DNA of 64,000 nucleotides from the NCBI RefSeq assembly GCF_014649375.1, contig NZ_BMSX01000021.1, positions 1 to 64,000 on the forward strand. The letters run 5' to 3'. This DNA comes from Streptomyces aurantiogriseus (lineage in GTDB: Bacteria > Actinomycetota > Actinomycetes > Streptomycetales > Streptomycetaceae). Under the pieces are notes generated by a model. It was not told the origin of the DNA and did not search any database. It saw only the letters and a list, made by a program, of their open reading frames with translations. Positions 57,596-64,000 of this stretch are shown one piece after another. Both the position numbers and the translations under genes were made by a program. Position 1 is the stretch's first letter, and each line of letters starts with the position of its first letter.

Positions 57596-58610
57596 ACCCG
57601 CAGGACCGCCGCACCACCAGCCGCGACGGGAACACCTTCAGCCGCTCGCGCCGCGACCCCGCGACCCGCAACCCGTCGTCGAGGACCAGGTCCACCGCGG
57701 CGCGGGCCATGGCCGAGCGGTCGGATGCGATCGTGGTCAGAGGCGGATCGGTGAGCGCCGCCTCCTTGATGTCGTCGAAGCCGGCCACACCCAGCTCGCC
57801 GGGCACGTCGATGCGCAGCTCGCGTGCGGCCCGCAGCAGACCGATCGCCTGGTCGTCGGTGGAGCAGAAGACGGCGGGCGGCCGGTTCGGGCCCGACAGC
57901 AGTTCCAGGGCGACCCGATAGGCGTCGTAGCGGTTGTACGGCGCCTCGAAGAGCCGGCCCTCCGTGGGCAGCCCGGCCTCGTCCATGGCCCGCCGCCAGC
58001 CCTCGACGTGGTCGGAGACGGGGTCGCCGACCGCGGGGGTCTCCGCGGTGCCGCCCATACAGGCGACGTACTCGTAGCCGTGCTCCAGCAGATGCCGTAC
58101 GGCGAGCTGGGCGCCGCCGAGGTCGTCGGTGACGACGGCGACGTCGTCGATGGCCTCGGGCCGCTCGTGGAGGAGGACGACCCGGGCGTCCCAGGCGTCG
58201 ATCTCGGCGGCGGCGAGGTCGTTGAGCGCGTGGCTGACGAGGATCAGCCCGGAGACCCGCATCCCGAGGAAGGCGCGCAGGTAGTGGACCTCGCGCTCGC
58301 CGACGTAGTCGGTGTTGCCGACGAGCACCATCTTCCCGCGCTCGGACGCGGCCTGCTCGACCGCGTGCGCCATCTCGCCGAAGAAGGGCTGGCGGGCGTC
58401 CGGGATGATCAGGCCTATGAGGTCCGTGCGCCGGGACGCCATCGCCTGGGCGACCCGGTCGGGCCGGTACCCCAGCTCCTTGATCGCGGCGAGGACACGC
58501 TCGCGCGTGGCCGGGGCGACCGGCCGGGGTCCGTTGTTGATGACATAGCTGACCACGGCAGTGGAGGTCCCTGCCAGCCGCGCCACGTCGTCCCGAGTCA
58601 CCTTGGCCAC
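57588..58610 (-). CDS. LacI-family transcriptional regulator
   Basis: A 340-residue regulator. The N-terminal helix-turn-helix has 'VTRDDVARLAGTSTAVVSYV' and the hinge 'RPDRVAQAMASRRTDLIGLI'. The sugar-binding-like domain is of the periplasmic-binding type 1 fold ('GRLFEAPYNRYDAYRVALEL', 'PPAVFCSTDDQAIGLLRAAR', 'ELGVAGFDDIKEAALTDPPL'). No sugar operon is adjacent, so the ligand is unknown. The last residues 'RSCGCV' carry two Cys. Confidence 0.92.
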   Translation of the reverse strand: MAKVTRDDVARLAGTSTAVVSYVINNGPRPVAPATRERVLAAIKELGYRPDRVAQAMASRRTDLIGLIIPDARQPFFGEMAHAVEQAASERGKMVLVGNTDYVGEREVHYLRAFLGMRVSGLILVSHALNDLAAAEIDAWDARVVLLHERPEAIDDVAVVTDDLGGAQLAVRHLLEHGYEYVACMGGTAETPAVGDPVSDHVEGWRRAMDEAGLPTEGRLFEAPYNRYDAYRVALELLSGPNRPPAVFCSTDDQAIGLLRAARELRIDVPGELGVAGFDDIKEAALTDPPLTTIASDRSAMARAAVDLVLDDGLRVAGSRRERLKVFPSRLVVRRSCGCV

Positions 58611-58715
58611 GCGCGGAGTCTACGCGGATGGACCCGCTCCGGGCAGGGCGTACCGCACCTTCCTGTGCGGGAGCGATGCCCTGCCTGAGCAGGTGCGAAG
58701 GGGTACTGGCCGGTA

Positions 58716-59495
58716 TTACGCCTCCGCCGAGACCTCTTCGGCGCCCACGGAGGCCGTGTTGTCCGCATCCTCCGCCTTTTCCCGGTCCGCCTTGCCCTTG
58801 GCCTCGTCGGCGGCACGGTCGATCTTCTCGGGCGTAACGAATCGATAACCGACGTTCCGGACGGTCCCGATCAGCGCCTCGTGCTCGGGTCCGAGCTTGG
58901 CGCGCAGGCGTCGTACGTGCACGTCGACGGTCCTGGTGCCACCGAAGTAGTCGTAGCCCCAGACCTCCTGGAGGAGCTGCGCGCGCGTGAAGACGCGGCC
59001 GGGGTGCTGGGCCAGGTACTTCAGGAGCTCGAACTCCTTGAAGGTGAGGTCGAGGACGCGGCCCTTGAGCTTCGCGGAGTAGGTGGCCTCGTCGACGGAC
59101 AGGTCGCCGTTGCGGATCTCCATGGGGGAGTCGTCGTTGACGATCTGCTGCCGGCCCATGGCCAGACGCAGCCGCGCCTCGACCTCCGCCGGTCCGGCGG
59201 TGTCCAGCAGGACGTCGTCGATGCCCCAGTCGGCGGTGACGGCCGCGAGGCCGCCCTCGGTGACGACGAGGATGAGCGGACAGCCGGGCCCGGTCGAGCG
59301 CAGCAGCTGGCACAGGCTGCGCACCTGCGGCAGGTCACGGCGACCGTCGATCAGGATGACATCGGCACCCGGGGTGTCGACGAGGGCGGGTCCCTCCGCC
59401 GGAGCCACGCGCACGTTGTGCAGCAGCAGGCCGAGCGCGGGAAGTACCTCCGTCGACGGCTGGAGGGCGTTGGTCAGGAGCAGCAGAGAACTCAT
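58716..59495 (-). CDS. glnR: Nitrogen regulator GlnR
   Basis: A 259-residue orphan OmpR-type regulator, the global nitrogen controller of Streptomyces (glnA, amtB, nir and others). The receiver-like domain starts 'MSSLLLLTNALQPSTEVLPA' and has 'DVILIDGRRDLPQVRSLC'; this family lacks a full phosphorylation pocket and has no partner kinase, and none is encoded next to it. The DNA-binding domain has 'LDLTFKEFELLKYLAQHPGR', 'LLQEVWGYDYFGGTRTVDVH' and 'RNVGYRFVTPEK'. An acidic Ala/Glu-rich tail ends the protein. Confidence 0.95.
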   Translation of the reverse strand: MSSLLLLTNALQPSTEVLPALGLLLHNVRVAPAEGPALVDTPGADVILIDGRRDLPQVRSLCQLLRSTGPGCPLILVVTEGGLAAVTADWGIDDVLLDTAGPAEVEARLRLAMGRQQIVNDDSPMEIRNGDLSVDEATYSAKLKGRVLDLTFKEFELLKYLAQHPGRVFTRAQLLQEVWGYDYFGGTRTVDVHVRRLRAKLGPEHEALIGTVRNVGYRFVTPEKIDRAADEAKGKADREKAEDADNTASVGAEEVSAEA

Positions 59496-59675
59496 ACGTC
59501 TGGTTCCTCCTCGGTCCCTGCGAGGACATGTGCGGTACGGAACTGCTCTGCGATCCCGGGGCCCCGTACACCTGCGGTCACCTGGAGTTTCCCGCTTCGT
59601 ATACAACGCTTCCGAAAGCACAAAAGGACCCGGGGGCTACGCTGCCCGAGTCCTCTGCCCAGCAGAATAGCCGAC

Positions 59676-60515
59676 ATGAGCAACGGTCGGGCAGGTCATG
59701 TGGCGCGTTCCATCGTTCGTCCGCACTCCGAGACGAGCAGACACACCCCTTTGCGGACGTTTCTGCACACGGCCGACGGCATTTCCATCGATTCCGTATA
59801 CGACCCGGCAGCAGCCGTATACGACGCCTCCAGGCCACCTTCCCGTGACCTGGTGTTCGTCGTCGCCCACGGCTTCACCGGCGACGTCGACCGCCCTCAT
59901 CTGCGCCGGGTGGCGTCGGCCTTCACGGCGTACGGAGCGGTCGTCACCTTCTCCTTCCGGGGCCACGGCCGCTCCGGCGGACGCTCCACGGTCGGCGACC
60001 GCGAGGTCCTCGACCTGGCGGCCGCGGTCGAATGGGCCCACTCACTTGGGCACACGCGCGTGGCCACCGTCGGCTTCTCCATGGGCGGCTCGGTGGTCCT
60101 GCGGCACGCGGCACTGCACACGGGAACGGTCGACGCGGTGGTCTCGGTCAGCGCCCCCGCCCGCTGGTACTACCGGGGCACGGCCCCCATGCGCCGTCTG
60201 CACTGGCTGGTCACCCGCCCCGAGGGCCGCCTGGTCGGCCGCTACGGCTTCCGCACCCGCATCCACCACCGCGACTGGAACCCGGTCCCGCTCTCCCCGA
60301 GGGAGGCCGTGCCGAAAATTGCTCCCACCCCTCTCCTCATCGTCCACGGCGACCGGGACGGCTACTTCCCCGTCGACCACCCCCGGATGCTCGCCGAGGC
60401 CGCCGGTGACCACGGCGAACTCTGGCTGGAGCCCGGCATGGGCCACGCCGAGCACGCCGCCGACGACGGCCTGCTGGCCCGCATCGGGGACTGGGCGGTC
60501 TCCCGGGCGGGCTAG
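59676..60515 (+). CDS. Alpha/beta hydrolase
   Basis: A 279-residue serine hydrolase of the lysophospholipase/acyl-esterase type. The oxyanion strand is 'LVFVVAHGFTGDVDRP'; the nucleophile is Ser in 'VATVGFSMGGSVVLRHAAL'; Asp is in 'LLIVHGDRDGYFPVDHPRML'; His is in 'LEPGMGHAEHAADDG'. No signal peptide. It is divergent from glnR across 180 bp. Substrate unknown. Confidence 0.88.
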   Translation: MSNGRAGHVARSIVRPHSETSRHTPLRTFLHTADGISIDSVYDPAAAVYDASRPPSRDLVFVVAHGFTGDVDRPHLRRVASAFTAYGAVVTFSFRGHGRSGGRSTVGDREVLDLAAAVEWAHSLGHTRVATVGFSMGGSVVLRHAALHTGTVDAVVSVSAPARWYYRGTAPMRRLHWLVTRPEGRLVGRYGFRTRIHHRDWNPVPLSPREAVPKIAPTPLLIVHGDRDGYFPVDHPRMLAEAAGDHGELWLEPGMGHAEHAADDGLLARIGDWAVSRAG

Positions 60516-60557
60516 CCTGGGCCCTGTTGACTGCCGATGAACTGACTGAGGAACGAG

Positions 60558-60812
60558 ATGGCAAAGGTCACGGTGCGCTACTGGGCGGCCGCCAAGGCCG
60601 CGGCCGGCGTCGCCGAGGAGCCGCACGACGCGGCCACCCTCGCCGAGGCGCTCGAGGCCGCGCGCGAGCGACACCCCGGCGAACTCGTGCGTGTCCTGCA
60701 GCGGTGCTCCTTCCTCGTCGACGGTGACCCCGTGGGCACCCGCGCACATGAGACGGTACGGCTGGCCGACGGCGGCACGGTCGAGGTGCTCCCGCCGTTC
60801 GCAGGAGGGTGA
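60558..60812 (+). CDS. MoaD/ThiS-family sulfur-carrier protein
   Basis: An 84-residue ubiquitin-fold protein starting 'MAKVTVRYWAAAKAAAGVAE' and ending 'GGTVEVLPPFAGG'. The C-terminal Gly-Gly is the thiocarboxylation site used in molybdopterin or similar sulfur transfer. No MoaE or MoeB gene lies next to it. GGAACGAG precedes the ATG. The next gene starts 2 bp after its stop. Confidence 0.88.
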   Translation: MAKVTVRYWAAAKAAAGVAEEPHDAATLAEALEAARERHPGELVRVLQRCSFLVDGDPVGTRAHETVRLADGGTVEVLPPFAGG

Positions 60813-60814
60813 CG

Positions 60815-62152
60815 ATGACCGACCAGCCGTATGGCCAGCAGTACGAGGGCCAGGATCCGTACGCGCAGCAGCAGGCCTGGCCCGGACAGCAACAGCAGCA
60901 GTACGGGTACGAGGACCAGCAGGCCCACCTCCAGTACACCCAGCAGTGGCAGGGCCAGACCTGGGAGACCAGCGTCCAGCCGCCGGTCGCCGCGGTGGAC
61001 GCGGCGGAGACGGCGTACCTGCCCCCGCAGACGGGCGAGGCCCCGGTGTACGGCGGCCCGCAGACGGGCGAGGCCTCCGCGTACGGCGGCCCGCAGACGG
61101 GCGAGGCCTCCGTGTACGGCCGCCCGCAGACGGGCGAGGCCCCCGCGTACGGCGCCCCGCAGCCGGATGCAGCGGCACCGTCCTGGCAGCAGCACCAGCC
61201 GACGCACGACCGGCAGCAGCAGGCGGCGGCGTACGGACGGCAGCAGCAGGCGGCGGCGTACGGACGGCAGCAGGCAACGCACGGCCGGCAGCAGGCGCCG
61301 TACGGGGATCAGCAGTCGACCCCCGCTCCCGCACCTCGGCCCGAAGGCGACGGCGCCCCCTCCTACGGCCCCGCCACCCTCGCCGGCAACGCCCGCATCA
61401 CCGACGCCCAGCGGGCCCGCCTGGAGGGCCGCTCGCCGATCATCGAACCCGGCATGCAGCCCGCCGCGCTCACCGCGCTGCTCGGTCTGCTCCTGTCCGG
61501 CACGGCGGCCGTCGGCGAATACGCCCTGCTCGTCCCACTCGTCGTCCTCCAGGCCGTCACAGCGGCGGGCTGGTTCCGCCTGAACGGCATGTGGCCGGCC
61601 CGTCAGGGCATCGCGCTGGCCTTCCTGGGCGCACTGGCGGCGGACGCGGCGCTGCTCGTGGCGGGCCGCGAACACGCCCCCGCCGCCATCCTCGGCACCC
61701 TCGGCGTCTGGGTCCTGCTCTCCCTCGTCCTCCAGCTCCGCTCGCACGCCGACCCGGACGAGCGGATGTACGGCCTGATGGCGACCGTCGCCTCCGCCGC
61801 CCTGGCCATCGTCGCCACCGGCCACCTCGGCGCCGACCCGGACGCGGTCACGGTCGGCGCGGCCGCGGTCGCGGTAGCCGCCCTGGCCCGCGCCCTGCCC
61901 CTCCCGACCCCGGCCTCGGTCGCCGTCTCCCTGCTCGCCGCCGCCGGCACCGGCATCGCGGTCGGCGGCATGACCGACCTGGGCACCAAGGGCGCCCTCC
62001 TCGGCGCGGGCGCCGCGCTCTGCGCCCTGATCGGCCACCGGGTGGCCAGCTACGACTATCCGTCCAAGTTCGTCCACTTCACCGCAGGCGTGGCCCTGCC
62101 ACTGGCGGCGGCGGCACCGGCGGTGTACGTCCTGGGCCGAGCACTGGGCTGA
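60815..62152 (+). CDS. Membrane protein with Gln/Pro-rich repeat N-terminus
   Basis: A 445-residue protein. Residues 1-190 are hydrophilic, rich in Gln, Tyr, Pro and Gly, with four copies of an 11-residue unit 'PQTGEAPVYGG' (DNA period 33 bp, about 61023-61160) and then 'QQQAAAYGR' repeats. The C-terminal half has eight or so helices ('ALTALLGLLLSGTAAVGEYA', 'AVYVLGRALG'). The ATG at 60815 follows AGGAGGG. Such repeats suggest a cytoplasmic, flexible interaction region. No family is recognised. Confidence 0.8.
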   Translation: MTDQPYGQQYEGQDPYAQQQAWPGQQQQQYGYEDQQAHLQYTQQWQGQTWETSVQPPVAAVDAAETAYLPPQTGEAPVYGGPQTGEASAYGGPQTGEASVYGRPQTGEAPAYGAPQPDAAAPSWQQHQPTHDRQQQAAAYGRQQQAAAYGRQQATHGRQQAPYGDQQSTPAPAPRPEGDGAPSYGPATLAGNARITDAQRARLEGRSPIIEPGMQPAALTALLGLLLSGTAAVGEYALLVPLVVLQAVTAAGWFRLNGMWPARQGIALAFLGALAADAALLVAGREHAPAAILGTLGVWVLLSLVLQLRSHADPDERMYGLMATVASAALAIVATGHLGADPDAVTVGAAAVAVAALARALPLPTPASVAVSLLAAAGTGIAVGGMTDLGTKGALLGAGAALCALIGHRVASYDYPSKFVHFTAGVALPLAAAAPAVYVLGRALG

Positions 62153-62196
62153 TCGATCCGGCCCGCCCGGGGTGCCTTCTCTGGGGGCGAGGGGGC

Positions 62197-62290
62197 CGGC
62201 TTTTGGGCGCCGGTCAGGACAATCCAGCCCGTCCGGGGGTGCCCCGTCTGAGGGCGGAGCCCCCAGGGCAAAGCCGGCGCCCGCCGACCT
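62197..62290. repeat. Degenerate Streptomyces interspersed repeat (copy B)
   Basis: GGGCGCCGGTCAGGACAATC, then CAGCCCGTCCGGGGGTGCCC and GGGCGGAGCCCCCAGG. It corresponds to copy A at 45705-45870 and lies in the 236-bp gap after the membrane-protein gene; the rest of the gap holds no gene. Confidence 0.65.
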
Positions 62291-62388
62291 TCACCTCTGT
62301 CACAGGTGATCGACAATCCGGCAGCCCCCCTTCCGCTCAGAGTTACCGTGGCCCAAACCGAACTGTCGGACCTCCGGGGGAACACCGC

Positions 62389-63123
62389 ATGCGTGCGCTT
62401 CGAATACTGCTGGTCGTCGTCGTGGTCCTCGGCGGCCTCTTCGTGCTCGCCGACCGCGTCGCCGTGAACTTCGCGGAGGACGAGGCCGCGTCCAAGCTGA
62501 AGACGACCGAGAACCTCGCCGCCACCCCGGACGTGTCCATCAAGGGCTTCCCCTTCCTCACCCAGGTCGTCGGCGGCGAACTGGACGATGTCGAGGTCGG
62601 CATCCAGGACTACGAGGCCGTGGGCGCCGAGGGCCAGAAGATCGTCATCGACGACCTGAAGGCGAACATGAAGGGCGTCGAGTTCTCCGGCGACTACAGC
62701 TCGGCCATCGCCTCCACCGCCACCGGCACCGCGTCCATCACGTACGCCGAGCTGCTGAAGGCGGCCAAGTCCGAGCCGACCGAGGTCGCCCCGGGCGTCA
62801 CCGCGAACGTCGTGGGCCTCTCCGACGGCGGCAACGGCAAGATCAAGGTCACCGTGGAGGCGACCGTCCTCGGCACCAAGCTGCCGCAGCCGCTCACCGT
62901 CCTGAGCTCGGTCACCGTCGAGGGCGACACCGTCCGCGTGCACGCCGACACGCTGCCCAGCTTCGGCGGGGTGCAGGCCGCCGAGAACGAGGTGCGCTCG
63001 ATCACCGACTTCGAGCAGAAGATCGACGACCTGCCCGGCGGCATCCAGCTCGACAAGGTCGAGGCGGGGAAGAGCGGTGTGGAGATCTCGGTGAAGGGTT
63101 CCAACGTCCGCCTGGCCGGGTAG
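62389..63123 (+). CDS. LmeA-family (DUF2993) phospholipid-binding protein
   Basis: A 244-residue protein with an N-terminal signal anchor (about 4-22, 'LRILLVVVVVLGGLFVLADR'). A DUF2993/LmeA-like domain follows: 'PDVSIKGFPFLTQVVGGEL', 'VEVGIQDYEAVGAEGQKIVI', 'LPGGIQLDKVEAGKSGVEIS'. Relatives bind phospholipids and support envelope glycolipid synthesis in mycobacteria. Likely extracytoplasmic. Own transcription unit, with a repeat upstream. Confidence 0.87.
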   Translation: MRALRILLVVVVVLGGLFVLADRVAVNFAEDEAASKLKTTENLAATPDVSIKGFPFLTQVVGGELDDVEVGIQDYEAVGAEGQKIVIDDLKANMKGVEFSGDYSSAIASTATGTASITYAELLKAAKSEPTEVAPGVTANVVGLSDGGNGKIKVTVEATVLGTKLPQPLTVLSSVTVEGDTVRVHADTLPSFGGVQAAENEVRSITDFEQKIDDLPGGIQLDKVEAGKSGVEISVKGSNVRLAG

Positions 63124-63283
63124 GACCCCTGCGGCCGGACGGCCGGTGTCCGACTGGCGAGACGCCACCGTCCGTACCGTAGATCTGATGACGGACGCAC
63201 GCGCCCGAAGGCCGTACGGGGACGGCTCGGGCGCGTTTTGGTTCCACCATGCGGACGATCGCATCTCACCATGCGACACACCG

Positions 63284-63320
63284 GTGACACGCCCACCTGT
63301 CCGTCCCTACGATCGAGCCC
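63284..63320 (+). promoter_or_regulatory. Housekeeping-type promoter giving a leaderless mRNA
   Basis: -35 GTGACA (63284-63289) and -10 TACGAT (63308-63313) are separated by 18 bp. Transcription would start 7-8 bp later, on the ATG at 63321, so the leader ORF is expected to be leaderless. No ribosome site precedes that ATG. Confidence 0.7.
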
Positions 63321-63428
63321 ATGCAGTGCTCTTTCAGCGTCCTCCGATCGCGGGGACAGGCGGATCTCACGAAGCGGCGGGCAGTCGACCTGTGCCGCGT
63401 CGCCGCCATGCTCTGTCGCACTGTCTGA
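63321..63428 (+). CDS. Cys-containing leader peptide of the sulfurtransferase gene
   Basis: A 35-residue ORF whose C-terminus 'LTKRRAVDLCRVAAMLCRTV' is the pattern of actinobacterial leader peptides found before sulfur-assimilation and sulfurtransferase genes. In mycobacteria, Cys-rich leaderless sORFs of this kind act as cysteine-responsive attenuators. The Cys codons are at 3, 25 and 32, the last two just before the stop. Two hairpins and then a terminator-like hairpin follow before the rhodanese gene. Confidence 0.82.
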   Translation: MQCSFSVLRSRGQADLTKRRAVDLCRVAAMLCRTV

Positions 63429-63526
63429 GCGGAAGCGCCGCCGGCCTTCCGCGCCTCCCGGCGCCCTCTCGCGAGGGCATCCGTGCGCCGGCCGCCGGCG
63501 AGCCCCGGCCGCGCACCCTCTTTCTT
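63429..63526 (+). promoter_or_regulatory. Candidate transcription attenuator of the sulfurtransferase gene
   Basis: Three successive stem-loops: GCGGAAG/CTTCCGC (63429-63452), GCCCTC-TCGC-GAGGGC (63463-63478), and GTGCGC(C)GGCC/GGCCGCGCAC (63483-63516) with one bulged base. The third is followed by the T-rich CTCTTTCTT (63518-63526), as in an intrinsic terminator. Ribosome stalling at the leader Cys codons could change which stems form. Confidence 0.6.
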
Positions 63527-63564
63527 GCACACCCCCGCCGCAACTGCCCCGGAGGAGAACGAGC

Positions 63565-64000
63565 ATGAGCCGCAGCGACGTCCTGGTCGACGCCGACTGG
63601 CTTCAGGACCACCTGGACGACTCGAACATCGCCATCGTCGAGGTCGACGAGGACACGTCCGCCTACGAGAAGAACCACATCAAGAACGCGATCCGGATCG
63701 ACTGGACCAAGGACCTCCAGGACCCGGTCCGCCGTGACTTCATCGACCAGGAGGGCTTCGAGAAGCTCCTGTCGGCGAAGGGCATCGCCAACGACACCCT
63801 GGTGATCCTCTACGGCGGCAACAACAACTGGTTCGCGTCCTACGCCTACTGGTACTTCAAGCTGTACGGCCACGAGAACGTCAAGCTCCTCGACGGCGGC
63901 CGCAAGAAGTGGGAGCTGGACGCCCGCGAGCTGGTCGACGGCACCGACGTGCCCGAGCGCCCGGCGACCGAGTACAAGGCCAAGCCGCAGGACACGTCCA
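63565..64000 (+). CDS. Thiosulfate sulfurtransferase (rhodanese), 5' part
   Basis: A partial gene running off the right edge (145 codons visible of about 280 expected). The first rhodanese domain is complete: 'VLVDADWLQDHLDDSNIAIV', 'HIKNAIRIDWTKDLQDPVRR', 'VILYGGNNNWFASYAYWYFK' and 'VKLLDGGRKKWELDARELVD'. The catalytic Cys domain lies outside the window. It matches CysA/SseA-type sulfurtransferases that move sulfur from thiosulfate to cyanide or thiols. The strong GGAGGAGAA ribosome site is 6 bp from the ATG. Confidence 0.94.
   Translation, partial: MSRSDVLVDADWLQDHLDDSNIAIVEVDEDTSAYEKNHIKNAIRIDWTKDLQDPVRRDFIDQEGFEKLLSAKGIANDTLVILYGGNNNWFASYAYWYFKLYGHENVKLLDGGRKKWELDARELVDGTDVPERPATEYKAKPQDTS

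Noticed and set aside
1..64000. tRNA genes, prophage genes or a secondary-metabolite cluster
   Set aside because: None was seen. No tRNA-like cloverleaf, phage structural gene, PKS or NRPS module is visible in the window.

Overview
This window is chromosomal DNA of a Streptomyces (or very close actinomycete). It is very GC-rich. The gene families are typical of the genus: DUF397/DUF5753 regulator pairs, mycothiol synthase, GlnR, a Tat-type carbonic anhydrase and an ECF sigma factor with its zf-HC2 anti-sigma. From recall, the order matches the Streptomyces coelicolor region from about SCO4123 to SCO4164. Those SCO correspondences come from memory and were not checked by a search.

Layout. (1) 1-2645: the last 40 nt of a 5S rRNA and its terminator, a LuxR-type two-component pair, and a GNAT acetyltransferase. 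(2) 2642-9797: a six-gene minus-strand operon that looks like a reduced type IV secretion system: VirD4-like, VirB4-like, SCO6880-type, VirB6-like, TcpC/VirB8-like and pilin-like proteins. It corresponds to the cmdA-F cluster, which was described as affecting differentiation and antibiotic production. No relaxase is present and the VirD4-like protein has no P-loop. (3) 9.8-19.1 kb: an accessory block with an SgcJ/EcaC-like protein behind a SoxR/MerR-type promoter, a DUF397/XRE/ATPase regulatory set, a V8-like protease, an IS200/IS605 element (tnpA, tnpB, omega-RNA), a beta-carbonic anhydrase and a PA14/FnIII secreted protein. (4) 19.3-24.9 kb: an SLT+NlpC/P60 muralytic enzyme (a VirB1-like partner for the T4SS-like operon), a PAP2 phosphatase, a flavoprotein oxidase, lipoprotein and small genes, and a CsoR copper sensor with its operator.

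(5) 25.1-36.7 kb: a phosphate and polyphosphate island. It holds DUF47-Pit low-affinity transport, pstSCAB with a clear PHO box, a Nudix hydrolase, a CHAD protein and ppk. An 850-bp gap between pit and pstB holds two different tandem-repeat arrays. (6) 37.0-45.6 kb: a GntR(YtrA)-ABC operon with a strong operator, then an ECF sigma/anti-sigma/ABC operon. (7) 45.9-49.5 kb: mshD, a secreted 5'-nucleotidase and a decayed ABC ATPase fragment. (8) 49.6-53.6 kb: a secreted pectate lyase-pectinesterase fusion and another XRE/DUF397 set. (9) 53.6-64.0 kb: an OmpR-type two-component system, an HtrA-like protease, a LacI regulator, glnR, a hydrolase, a MoaD-like protein, membrane and LmeA-like proteins, and at the right edge a thiosulfate sulfurtransferase behind a leaderless Cys-containing leader peptide and a terminator-like hairpin.

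The parts most worth follow-up are the non-conjugative T4SS-like operon and its separated muralytic partner; the IS605 insertion that destroyed and recreated a stop codon; the CHAD domain split by an expanded low-complexity insert; the leader-peptide attenuator before the sulfurtransferase; and the repeat arrays between pit and pst.
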